Source: a virus. From it: 23,802 nucleotides of DNA. A program made the translations under genes and the position numbers. The stretch spans positions 1 through 23,802 of the IMG/VR virus record IMGVR_UViG_3300025132_000305, one strand, 5' to 3'. Shown here piece by piece: positions 1-8,252 of this stretch. Within the stretch, counting starts at the first letter, position 1. Each line of letters starts with the position of its first letter. A model generated the notes under the pieces. It was not told the origin of the DNA and searched no databases. It saw nothing but the letters and a program-made list of their open reading frames with translations.

Positions 1-2
1 TT

Positions 3-47
3 AATCCTTCCTTTACTATCGACAGCGAGAAAGCACCTAAATCCTAG
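3..47 (+). CDS. Possible C-terminal end of an upstream protein (partial)
   Basis: Frame 3 is open from the window edge to a TAG at 45-47 and would encode a tail ending NPSFTIDSEKAPKS. The composition is protein-like and fits the end of an upstream virion gene. The stop would fall inside the terminator hairpin at 30-57, which compact phage genomes tolerate. Frame 2 has a TAA at 2-4, so the upstream gene could equally end there. Only 14 codons are visible and no family can be recognised. Confidence 0.3.
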   Translation, partial: NPSFTIDSEKAPKS

Positions 48-57
48 GTGCTTTTTT
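30..57 (+). terminator. Intrinsic transcription terminator
   Basis: A perfect 10-bp stem (AAAGCACCTA at 30-39 pairs with TAGGTGCTTT at 45-54) encloses a 5-nt loop, and a run of T covers 52-57. This is a classic rho-independent terminator for + strand transcription arriving from the left. It separates the upstream transcript from the block starting at 89, and the promoter box at 66-73 lies directly behind it. Confidence 0.88.
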
Positions 58-65
58 ATTTTATG

Positions 66-73
66 TATCTTTG
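66..73 (+). promoter_or_regulatory. Bacteroidetes-type -7 promoter element TATCTTTG
   Basis: TATCTTTG matches the Bacteroidetes -7 consensus TAnnTTTG. It lies just after the terminator and 15 nt before the ATG at 89. The same 9-mer GTATCTTTG recurs at 13433-13441, also just before a gene start. No clear TTG (-33) element is visible 17-23 nt upstream, so either the -33 is weak or a phage factor assists. It probably drives the adaptor and stabilization-like genes. Confidence 0.6.
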
Positions 74-88
74 TAAAAAGATTTTCAA

Positions 89-814
89 ATGATAAATTCG
101 GTTAGAAATACAGTCCTTGCCGTAATAAATAAAAATAATTACGGATATATATCTCCTAGTGACTTTAATTTGTTTGCAAAGCAAGCTCAGCTAGATATAT
201 TTGACGAATATTTTATGAACTACAATCAAAAAATAAATGAAGAAAACGCAAGAGTTTCTGGTTCTGGATATGCGGACTTTACTAAAAGTTATGAAGAAGT
301 AATAGATTTTTTTTCTGAAACAAAAACCTTAGCTCAAAGCGCAGGAAATGTTTATTTTCTTCCTTCTCAAATTACAACTGGAGACGATTATTATTTAATA
401 AACAAAGTATTATGTTACAGGGCAAGCGTTTTACAGGGTGAAGCTGAAGCAGTTAGTCATTCTAAGATTACAATGTTAAATAATTCTATACTTACAGCCC
501 CTTCATTAACATACCCAGCTTATACAATTGAGGGAGAAACGCTAACTGTTTATCCATCTACATTTAATTCTCCTACAGATGTGCAAGCGCAATACATTAG
601 GTATCCAAAAGATCCTAAATGGACTTATGTAACACTTTATAACGGAGAACCTTTATTTGATCAATCTCAATCAGACTTTCAAGATTTTGAGCTTCCGATA
701 GATGATACAAATAATCTTGTTGCGAGAATATTACAATACGCGGGTGTTTCCATACGTGAAACAGATGTTTATCAGTTTGGAAATCTAGAAGAACAAAAAG
801 AAAACCAAGAATAA
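89..814 (+). CDS. Neck/tail adaptor-like virion protein
   Basis: This 241-aa protein is likely a head-to-tail connector or neck protein. The N-terminus (about 1-60) is predicted helical (ISPSDFNLFAKQAQLDIFDEYF). The middle is beta-rich with a phrase of the type LPxQITTGDDYYLINKVL, and the end is helical (LVARILQYAGVSIRETDVYQF, then EEQKENQE). This helix-beta-helix order, with the C-terminal 'ILxYAGVxIRExxVYxFGxxEEQK' pattern, is recalled from short connector-associated proteins of marine Bacteroidetes podophages. No enzymatic motif is present. It is the first gene after a terminator-promoter pair and is followed one base later by the next structural gene, so the two are probably co-transcribed. 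The role is inferred from position and composition, because no portal or capsid gene is in view. Confidence 0.6.
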   Translation: MINSVRNTVLAVINKNNYGYISPSDFNLFAKQAQLDIFDEYFMNYNQKINEENARVSGSGYADFTKSYEEVIDFFSETKTLAQSAGNVYFLPSQITTGDDYYLINKVLCYRASVLQGEAEAVSHSKITMLNNSILTAPSLTYPAYTIEGETLTVYPSTFNSPTDVQAQYIRYPKDPKWTYVTLYNGEPLFDQSQSDFQDFELPIDDTNNLVARILQYAGVSIRETDVYQFGNLEEQKENQE

Positions 815-815
815 A

Positions 816-1736
816 ATGGCATATATAAATCAAAAAAAATATTACACAAATGATGGAGTTACTCCTACTGACGCTAACTGGGGGTCATATCAATATGTGT
901 CTTTGACAGATATAGTAAACAATTTTCAATTAATGTATGCAGGTAATCATTCATTAATAAATAATGTAAATAGATATAAAATATTATTTCACGCAAAACG
1001 AGGTATACAAGAATTAAACTATGACGCCTTTAAAGAAATAAAAGCTTTAGAGCTTACCGTTTATGACGACTTAAGGTTTGTTTTGCCATCTGATTTTGTA
1101 AATTGGGTAAAATTGTATTTGTTGAAAAACAATGTTTTAAGAGAGTTGGTAGAAAATATTCAGGTGCAGTCTTCAACTGCTTATGTTCAGTCTGCAACTT
1201 CTACGTTTACTTATGATGCTGATGATAATGTAAACACTGAAGAATCAGATTTAGATGCTAAAAGAAAAAACGGTTCATTAAAAAGTATATATTTAAATCA
1301 AGACATTGACGCAAGCGTAAATCCAAATGTTTACTACTATGACAATGATTTATACAATTACAGAATTGGCGCTAGGTATGGTTTAAATACAGAGACAGCA
1401 AATATTAATCCTACTTTTACTATTGATAAAAAAGCTGGTGTTATTAATTTTGATTCTACCATGGCAAATCAACAATGTGTACTGCAATACATATCGGATG
1501 GAATGGAAAATGGAGACGTTTCTCAAATAAGTGTAAATAAATTATTTGAAGAATATGTTTATGCTTATATTAAATATGCAATTTTAAATAGTAAATTTGG
1601 AGTTCAGGAATATGTAGTCAATAGAGCAAAGAAAGATAAGCAGGCATTACTAAGAAATGCAAAGATCAGATTAAGTAACATTCACCCAAGTAGATTACTT
1701 ATGAATCTAAGAGGTGAAGATAAGTGGTTAAAGTAA
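816..1736 (+). CDS. Tail tubular/adaptor-like structural protein
   Basis: This 306-aa protein begins one base after the stop of the preceding gene. Residues about 55-110 contain a helix with the phrase HAKRGIQELNYDAFKEIKAL, followed by a beta segment with LPSDFVNWVKLYLL. This arrangement is typical of gp4/gp11-type head-tail adaptors and of ring or neck proteins in Bacteroidetes podophages. The middle is polar and probably an exposed insertion (about 115-165). The C-terminus is helical and basic (FEEYVYAYIKYAILNSKFG, then NRAKKDKQALLRNAKIRL). There is no signal peptide or membrane helix. Directly downstream is the large stabilization-like protein, and the order adaptor, adaptor, gp10-like protein fits a short-tail assembly module. 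The family assignment comes from pattern memory and is moderately sure. Confidence 0.62.
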   Translation: MAYINQKKYYTNDGVTPTDANWGSYQYVSLTDIVNNFQLMYAGNHSLINNVNRYKILFHAKRGIQELNYDAFKEIKALELTVYDDLRFVLPSDFVNWVKLYLLKNNVLRELVENIQVQSSTAYVQSATSTFTYDADDNVNTEESDLDAKRKNGSLKSIYLNQDIDASVNPNVYYYDNDLYNYRIGARYGLNTETANINPTFTIDKKAGVINFDSTMANQQCVLQYISDGMENGDVSQISVNKLFEEYVYAYIKYAILNSKFGVQEYVVNRAKKDKQALLRNAKIRLSNIHPSRLLMNLRGEDKWLK

Positions 1737-1737
1737 A

Positions 1738-4700
1738 ATGGCAAACATTCAAAGAAATTTTATAGCAGGCCGTATGAATAAAAGCCTTGATGAAAGGCTT
1801 GTTCCAAACGGTGAATATATTGATGCTTTGAATGTAAGATTAGGTTCAACAGAAGAATCTGAAATTGGTGCAGTAGAAAATACAAAAGGTAACATTCAAG
1901 TTACAACTCTTCAATATACAGATGGCACACCACTAAGTACATCCGCCAGATGTATAGGTGCTTTTGAAGATGGTGCGAATGAAACTATTTATTGGTTTGT
2001 GCACGACCCAGCTTTTACAGTTGGTGCAACAGGTTTGTTAGATTTAATTGTCTCTTATAATGTTGTTACCGGTTCACTTATCTACCATGTTATTAGTATA
2101 AATAATGGAACTGGCAGCGCAACTACCTTAAATTTTAATCCCAACTTTTTAATAACTGGTATTAATAAAATAGATAATTTATTATTTTTTACTGATAACC
2201 TTAACAATCCAAGGGTTATTAACATAAACACCAATTATCCTAACCCTTCCTCTAATATCGATGTCCTTACGGAAGAAGAAATTAATGTAATAAAAAAACC
2301 GCCGATAGCAGCTCCAACTTTTCAATTAATAAAAACATCTTTAGAGGATGCTTTTATGGAAGATAACTTTATTTGTTTTGCTTATAGATATAAATATGCA
2401 AATGGAGAGTATTCTGCTACCTCTCAATTTTCTGAACCAGCATTTAATCCTAAAGCTTTTCAATTTTCAGCAAATAGTTATCTGAACGAGGGTATGGTAA
2501 ATGATTACAATGGAGCTATTGTAACTTATAATTCAGGTAGCTCATTAGTTGTAGGAATAGATTTACTATTTAAACAAGCTAATGATCCTACAATTAAAAT
2601 TATTGAAAGAATAAATAAAAAAGAATCTTTGCTTTCTGATAATACTAATTACACTTTTACATTTACTAACAGTAAGATATTTACAGTATTACCAGAATAC
2701 GAAATTTTAAGATTATATGACAATGTTCCTAGAGTAGCTAAAGCTCAAACATTAATGGAAAATAGATTGGTGTATGGTAATTATGTAGAAGGCTATGATT
2801 TAAAAGACATTAATAATTCAACCGTAAAGTTAGGTTATACAACATCTTTGCAAAACACTTCGATAGCTTTAACTTCACTTCCTTCAACATTTTCTAATGT
2901 TGGATATACTGCGTTTGGAAACACCAAAACCGGTGTAAATAATAAAATAGACATAAACTTTACTGGATACACTGATAAATTAAAAAAAGGAGCTGAAATA
3001 AATATAAGTTTTACTTTTGAATTTGAGTCTGCTTTTGATACATCAGGAGGAGGATTACCGAATACACAACAAGGCCCTACAACTATTACTTGGAGTTATG
3101 TTTTACAACAAGATTATTTTTCTGCTACCCCTATATTAGATTTAATTGCTAACTCAGATTTTGCTGCTCAGGTAGGGACATCAACTAGTATACAGACCGT
3201 AGCTAACGCACAGGCTGGAACTGGTATAACTTTTACAGATATATTTAACAACGCTTTAATAGGACAGCTAGGAAGTACATCTCCGCAATATGATGTGTTT
3301 CAAACAGGTATTACATCTGCTACCGCTGCACCTCCTGCAGTTGGTGAACCTATTCTTGATTCTGGTAGTGCAGGTAATGTATTAAGCTTTCAACTTCCTT
3401 GTGCTCAATATGAAGAAAACGGAGTTGGTACAAACACAGTAATACAATATTATAAAATTACAGCAGCAGATTGTAGTATACAAGAAATTGCCAACACGGA
3501 AAGTTTACACAGTAACAGAGGATATGAGATAGGTATAATATATATGGATGGATACAACAGAGCTTCTACTGCTCTAGTTAGTGAAAATAATACAGTAAAC
3601 GTACCTTGCTCTGCCTCTACAACTAAAAACGAAATACTTGTTAATATTCCTGTTAGTCAAAGAGCTCCAAGTTGGGCTACTAGATATAAGTTTTGCATAA
3701 AACCTGATAGAGATACCTATGAAACTATTTATGCGAATATATTTATAAACGACCCAAATTCTAATAATACATTTTTATTATTGGAAGGTGATAATATTTC
3801 AAAAGTTGAAGAAGGAGATAGGTTAATTGTAAAAAGAGACGCTAATGGGCCAATGCAACAATGTAGATATGCGACAGTTTTAGAAAAAGAAAGGCAGACT
3901 GACGACTTTATAACACCTACTAGTGGTAACCCTGTACCTGGTGGAACATATATAAAAATTAATTCAAATGATTTAGATACAGTTGAGGGAGACTTAGATG
4001 TAATTGACCCAGGGGAAAGATCAGGTTTTGCCTACCTAAGAGACTCATACCCTGTTGTTCCTTATGATTTTTTTACAGACGTGTCGGGAACACCTACGAA
4101 TTTTAACGTCCCTATAGGCTCTCGTATTGTAATGAAAATAGAACAAAACAGACCTGGTACTGGAAATTTATGTGAAGAAAGATCAAGTGTATTAGAGCAA
4201 ACTTTTATAGCACAAAATACATACACAGATATGTATCAATGGTTTATAGATAGCAATGCAACTTATGTAATAGAAAATAATGCTACTACAACGTCAGGAA
4301 CACCAGCTGACCCTGTGGGTAATGTTGTAATATCTGGATTAGTGACTGGAGCAGGTACACCAATTGCTACATCAAATGCAGGATCTGTACAAACTGAATC
4401 TCAAATGTTAACAACATTTGGAGGTCAACCAAACAGCCCAGCTACAGGTGGAGATTTATTATTAAATAATTATTACAGATTTTATCAAAACACTAACGAT
4501 AGTACTTACTCACTTCTTGTAAGCGGAACAAGAGCTTGTAGAAATTATAATGAAGATGGTAATTCTTATGTAAAAATAACTTTTACTGTTTTTAGAAGAG
4601 ACTCTTTTATAGTTTTTGAAACAGAACCATCGGAATCTTTACCGGATGTATGGTATGAAAATGAGTTATCTTATTCTATAGACACTGTAGGAAACCATAG

Positions 4701-7700
4701 CGGTAATGTTACTAATCAAGATATTGCTGCTGGAGTAGGAGGTGTTGTGAACACAGGATTTTTTAATTGTTATTCTTTTGGAAATGGTGTAGAAAGCTAT
4801 AAAATTAGAGACGCTATAACTGGGCCTCCTATTAATTTAGGTAATAGAATATTTACGACTTCTAACGTTGAGTATAAAGCTGCACACAGATTTGCAGATT
4901 TAACTTATAGCGGAGTATTTAATGACGAAACAAATGTGAATAAATTAAACGAGTTTAATTTAGGATTATTAAACTTCAAATCACTGGAGGATAGCTATGG
5001 TGATATTGAAATTCTCTTTGGAAGAAAAACCGATATTCTTGTTTTACAAGAAGATAAAGTATCTTATGTTTTAGCGGGAAAAGATATATTAACTGATGCA
5101 GGAGGAGCTGGTCAACTTACCTCTGTTCCACAAGTTTTAGGACAGCAAGTTGCAAGAATTGAAAATTTTGGAATAAGTAATCATCCAGAAAGTTTTGCGG
5201 TATATGGGCAATATAAATATTTTACTGATGTTAAAAGAAGTTCTGTTATAGAGCTGGTTGGTTCATCTATGCAAAATGAACAACTAAACGTTATATCAGA
5301 AGCTGGTATGAGAAGCTGGTTTAGAGATTTATTTACAACCGCTTTTACAACTCAAAAGTTAGGTGGATATGATCCTTACATGAATGAATATGTATTAACG
5401 TCTAACACAATATTAAAACCGGAAGTACCCTTATGTTTAGCTTGTGGTGTATCCAAAAACATTACAGTATTAGCTAATGAAGATTTTGTGTATTGTGTAG
5501 ATGTTACTGAGCAAACAGGAACAGTTACAGTTGATTATGTAATTCCCAGAGAAGGTGAGCTAGATATAATTACAGAAACTGATTCTAATATGGTATCAGA
5601 ATCTGGTGATCAACTTATTACTGAAGGTAGTTTATCTACTACATTTTATACAATTCAAGTTATTTACAATGGTATAACATATACGTCTGGTAGTGTAAAC
5701 CAAAATGGTTCTATAGTTTTTGCTAAAGACTCTACTTCTGCAACGCAAGCAACAGTAATTGTATCTCAAAATTCAAGTCAAAACGATACAATAGAAATTA
5801 CTGTAAGTTGTCCTGCAGCGGATGAATTAACGATTTACAGTGTTTGTATCACTAACCCTTCTGATGCCGGTCAGTTTATACATAACGAATTTAAATGGAC
5901 TAATTCAACTAACACATCTCCTACTCAATCAGATCTCGTAACTTTTGCCAACGGAACTACTGCGTTTGTTATTTCTCAATATCAAACAATTGTAGGTACT
6001 CCTGGAAATTCATTAATACCACCAGATAATGCTACCGTTACAATGCTGTCTAACAAAATTAATTTTGATGATTTTGTTTTTGATGTTACTACAGATAGTT
6101 TTGGATTTTTAAGAACAAATACTGAGTATGGCAATAATATAACAGATATTACTAGTTTATTAGCAGCAGCTACAACTATACCAACTAATGCAACTTTAGC
6201 GCCTAATACATATTACGCAGACTTTACAATGCCAGCTACTGTAGGGAATAAATTGTATTTGATTTGGGATTATCAAGGCTCACTTACACCAACTTCACCT
6301 ACTGCACCGGTTGCGCCAACTGCTCCAACTCCAGTTGCTCCAACTGCACCAACACCTGTCGCTCCTGTTGCTCCAACTGCACCAACACCTGTCGCCCCTG
6401 GAACACCGACACCGACACCGACACCGACACCTGTAGCACCAGTTGCTCCAACAACGCCTACACCAACAAACTTATTTTACAGGTTGATATCTTGTAGTAG
6501 CACTCCTCAGTGTTATTTCCAAGCGTCTTCTCAACCTTTAGCTAATCAAAGATTTATAGACGGATCAACAGGTATATTCTATCGTTACAGTGGGGACGCA
6601 GGTTTAGTTAGCTTAGGTAGCTCAGATGTAGCTTGTACGAATATACAGGTTATTTCTGGTCAAACTGGTTGTCCACCACCACCAACTACGCCAACAGCGC
6701 CTACACCGACACCAGCGTTCCAGGATGTAGAAATACAAGAGTGTAATGCTTGTCCGGGAACAACGTATAAAGTTAGGTTACAAGGTGGCTTATTAACTTC
6801 GCCAACCTTATCATTGAACTCGGCTGTAAAAATTACAGGGCCTGCATCTGGAAGTAATCCAGAATATACAGGAACAAAATGTTGGGAAATAATAGATACA
6901 GCTGCTACTTCTTACACTTCTACTGCTTCAGTAGATGCCGTAGAAAGTGGTTGTGGAAGTTCAAACTGTCCAATAACTTATGAATATAAGGAATACACAG
7001 AGTGTTATACTAACACCACTCAAATATTTAGAGCAGTAGCTTGTACTACTTTCCCTAATGTTGTTCTTTATAATGTGGGCGGAAACGATTTATGTTTCTC
7101 TAATCCAACAGCTACATCGTCTACATCAACCGTAGACCTTCCTTCCAATACTTATGTAAATTGTTTTGATTGTGAAAGTCCAACTACTTTTATTTCTGGA
7201 TTTGCGGGCGATGGGGAAGTTTCTGACAGTGTAGCTTGTGCTCAATCAACGCCTGCTTATGTATTTACAAGTAGAGCTACAGTAGCTGATATACAAGTTA
7301 ATGATATAATGTATGCAAACTCATCGGAATCAACAGTATTTAACGGTGGTCTTCAATGGTATGGAGTTTCTAACATACAAGGAAAAGCATCGTCTGATTA
7401 TGCGTTATTAATAACTGCTTTAGGAGTAGTTCAAGCGGTAGTAAATTGTAATCCGCCTACTCCAAACCCAATACCAACACCTACACCACCATTCCCGCCG
7501 GTAGCGCCAATACCGCCAAGCCCTCCAGTGCCAACACCTCCGACTCAAGAAATTTCAGTTGTAAGATGTGGTACTACATCCCCAACTTATCACGTAGAAG
7601 TTGTAGGAGCTTCAGGTCTTACGACAGGTTTAGGTATTCAGTTTAGTTCAGGTGGAGGAATAGGTGGATGTTTAACTTTTGACACTACTCAATGTTATGA

Positions 7701-8193
7701 AATTACTGCGGTTAATATTGGTTTCCATAATTGTTCAGGAAACTATTATTTCGCAAGTTCTAACTGTAGTGGATTGGCTGGATGTGTAGCGCCTACACCT
7801 CCGACTGCGCCGACTGCGCCGACTCCAACGCCAACCCCTACACCAGTAGCACCAACACCGACTACGCCGACACCCGCACCAGTGCCTGTACCAGTACCTG
7901 TGCCAGTGCCAATACCTGTGCCAGTGCCAATACCTGTGCCTGTAGCACCATCACCAGGGTGTGTCGGATTAACAGGAACAAGAAGCACAATATCCGGAGC
8001 AAGCGCTTGTTCAGGAACTAAAACGGCTACACATTATTTCGACTCTGGATCTTTCTGTTCTGCTAATTCTTATTACGGAACTACAGCTGGATGTTCATCA
8101 TTATATTCTTCAGCAACTTACATAGCAATTGGAGGTTATGTTAGATTCTGGACTGGAAGTAATTTTAGCACATCTTGTACAGGATGTCCATAA
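1738..8193 (+). CDS. Giant tail stabilization-like protein with Pro-rich linkers and Cys modules
   Basis: This 2151-aa virion protein has three zones. (1) Residues 1 to about 1225 start MANIQRNFIAGRMNKSLDER and continue LVPNGEYIDALNVRLGS, the opening typical of P22 gp10-like stabilization/muzzle proteins of crAss-like and related Bacteroidetes podophages; this zone ends near GGYDPYMNEYVLT (1209-1221). (2) Residues about 1225-1517 look like Ig-like beta domains. (3) Residues 1518-2151 alternate Pro-rich linkers (1518-1577, 1646-1659, 1906-1935, 2019-2073) with Cys-bearing modules. Two of these look homologous, sharing C...TY-V...C(W/Y)EI at about 1669-1720 and 1944-1990. The C-terminus ends CTGCP. 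Family members, as I recall them, carry a KGW-S-F domain after the GYDP-NEY region; here that domain is absent and appears in the separate gene at 12240. The Cys and Pro content suggests an exposed, possibly modified, receptor-facing region. It could instead be regarded as a tail-fibre fusion. Confidence 0.7.
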   Translation: MANIQRNFIAGRMNKSLDERLVPNGEYIDALNVRLGSTEESEIGAVENTKGNIQVTTLQYTDGTPLSTSARCIGAFEDGANETIYWFVHDPAFTVGATGLLDLIVSYNVVTGSLIYHVISINNGTGSATTLNFNPNFLITGINKIDNLLFFTDNLNNPRVININTNYPNPSSNIDVLTEEEINVIKKPPIAAPTFQLIKTSLEDAFMEDNFICFAYRYKYANGEYSATSQFSEPAFNPKAFQFSANSYLNEGMVNDYNGAIVTYNSGSSLVVGIDLLFKQANDPTIKIIERINKKESLLSDNTNYTFTFTNSKIFTVLPEYEILRLYDNVPRVAKAQTLMENRLVYGNYVEGYDLKDINNSTVKLGYTTSLQNTSIALTSLPSTFSNVGYTAFGNTKTGVNNKIDINFTGYTDKLKKGAEINISFTFEFESAFDTSGGGLPNTQQGPTTITWSYVLQQDYFSATPILDLIANSDFAAQVGTSTSIQTVANAQAGTGITFTDIFNNALIGQLGSTSPQYDVFQTGITSATAAPPAVGEPILDSGSAGNVLSFQLPCAQYEENGVGTNTVIQYYKITAADCSIQEIANTESLHSNRGYEIGIIYMDGYNRASTALVSENNTVNVPCSASTTKNEILVNIPVSQRAPSWATRYKFCIKPDRDTYETIYANIFINDPNSNNTFLLLEGDNISKVEEGDRLIVKRDANGPMQQCRYATVLEKERQTDDFITPTSGNPVPGGTYIKINSNDLDTVEGDLDVIDPGERSGFAYLRDSYPVVPYDFFTDVSGTPTNFNVPIGSRIVMKIEQNRPGTGNLCEERSSVLEQTFIAQNTYTDMYQWFIDSNATYVIENNATTTSGTPADPVGNVVISGLVTGAGTPIATSNAGSVQTESQMLTTFGGQPNSPATGGDLLLNNYYRFYQNTNDSTYSLLVSGTRACRNYNEDGNSYVKITFTVFRRDSFIVFETEPSESLPDVWYENELSYSIDTVGNHSGNVTNQDIAAGVGGVVNTGFFNCYSFGNGVESYKIRDAITGPPINLGNRIFTTSNVEYKAAHRFADLTYSGVFNDETNVNKLNEFNLGLLNFKSLEDSYGDIEILFGRKTDILVLQEDKVSYVLAGKDILTDAGGAGQLTSVPQVLGQQVARIENFGISNHPESFAVYGQYKYFTDVKRSSVIELVGSSMQNEQLNVISEAGMRSWFRDLFTTAFTTQKLGGYDPYMNEYVLTSNTILKPEVPLCLACGVSKNITVLANEDFVYCVDVTEQTGTVTVDYVIPREGELDIITETDSNMVSESGDQLITEGSLSTTFYTIQVIYNGITYTSGSVNQNGSIVFAKDSTSATQATVIVSQNSSQNDTIEITVSCPAADELTIYSVCITNPSDAGQFIHNEFKWTNSTNTSPTQSDLVTFANGTTAFVISQYQTIVGTPGNSLIPPDNATVTMLSNKINFDDFVFDVTTDSFGFLRTNTEYGNNITDITSLLAAATTIPTNATLAPNTYYADFTMPATVGNKLYLIWDYQGSLTPTSPTAPVAPTAPTPVAPTAPTPVAPVAPTAPTPVAPGTPTPTPTPTPVAPVAPTTPTPTNLFYRLISCSSTPQCYFQASSQPLANQRFIDGSTGIFYRYSGDAGLVSLGSSDVACTNIQVISGQTGCPPPPTTPTAPTPTPAFQDVEIQECNACPGTTYKVRLQGGLLTSPTLSLNSAVKITGPASGSNPEYTGTKCWEIIDTAATSYTSTASVDAVESGCGSSNCPITYEYKEYTECYTNTTQIFRAVACTTFPNVVLYNVGGNDLCFSNPTATSSTSTVDLPSNTYVNCFDCESPTTFISGFAGDGEVSDSVACAQSTPAYVFTSRATVADIQVNDIMYANSSESTVFNGGLQWYGVSNIQGKASSDYALLITALGVVQAVVNCNPPTPNPIPTPTPPFPPVAPIPPSPPVPTPPTQEISVVRCGTTSPTYHVEVVGASGLTTGLGIQFSSGGGIGGCLTFDTTQCYEITAVNIGFHNCSGNYYFASSNCSGLAGCVAPTPPTAPTAPTPTPTPTPVAPTPTTPTPAPVPVPVPVPVPIPVPVPIPVPVAPSPGCVGLTGTRSTISGASACSGTKTATHYFDSGSFCSANSYYGTTAGCSSLYSSATYIAIGGYVRFWTGSNFSTSCTGCP
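6289..6468 (+). repeat. Pro-rich repeat region 1 (VAPTAPTP / PTPTP)
   Basis: Residues 1518-1577 of the large virion protein contain 23 Pro in 60 residues, each spaced by one or two residues, mostly Thr, Ala and Val. At the DNA level a 29-nt block at 6334-6362 recurs at 6367-6395, giving a 33-bp period that encodes an 11-residue unit. Downstream, from about 6403, is a perfect ACACCG hexamer run. Such sequence should adopt an extended polyproline-II conformation and can vary in length by slippage. Confidence 0.92.
6673..6714 (+). repeat. Pro-rich linker 2
   Basis: Residues 1646-1659 of the large virion protein read as four consecutive Pro followed by TTPTAPTPTP. This is the shortest of its four Pro-rich linkers and separates two Cys-containing modules. 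Confidence 0.85.
7453..7542 (+). repeat. Pro-rich linker 3
   Basis: Residues 1906-1935 of the large virion protein are roughly half Pro. They include several PP and PPxPP clusters with Ile, Val, Thr and Ser between them. The linker directly precedes the second copy of the duplicated Cys module. Confidence 0.85.
7792..7956 (+). repeat. Pro-rich repeat region 4 (PTAPT / PVPVPIPVPV)
   Basis: Residues 2019-2073 change from PT/PTA units to an almost pure Pro-Val/Pro-Ile alternation (about 2046-2068). At the DNA level the 18-nt unit CCAGTGCCAATACCTGTG is tandemly repeated around 7909-7940. The region joins the penultimate Cys module to the last one (2075-2151). Confidence 0.9.
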
Positions 8194-8200
8194 ATTAATA

Positions 8201-8232
8201 TTTGCACTCATAAAATATTATTTATAACTTTA
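8201..8232 (+). promoter_or_regulatory. Candidate Bacteroidetes promoter upstream of the dioxygenase cassette
   Basis: TTTG at 8201-8204 is followed by a 20-nt spacer and TAACTTTA at 8225-8232, which matches 7 of 8 positions of TAnnTTTG. The spacing fits the TTG-N17-23-TAnnTTTG rule for Flavobacteria, and the ATG at 8253 lies 20 nt further on. This would let the 8253-12192 cassette be expressed independently of the upstream structural gene. In such AT-rich sequence, chance matches are possible. Confidence 0.45.
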
Positions 8233-8252
8233 GTAAAATTTAATTTAATAAA

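Noticed and set aside
615-833. Minus-strand ORF of 72 aa
   Set aside because: It is antisense to the end of the 89 gene and the start of the 816 gene, both of which look real; it shows no protein-like motif.
6264-6497. Plus-strand ORF rich in Cys, Thr, Asn and Ser
   Set aside because: It is a frame-shifted reading of the Pro-rich repeat, and its periodic composition is a by-product of the repeat.
7746-8021. Gly/Thr/Val-rich minus-strand ORF and Thr/Ser/Cys-rich plus-strand ORF
   Set aside because: Both are shadow readings of the Pro-rich repeat at 7792-7956.
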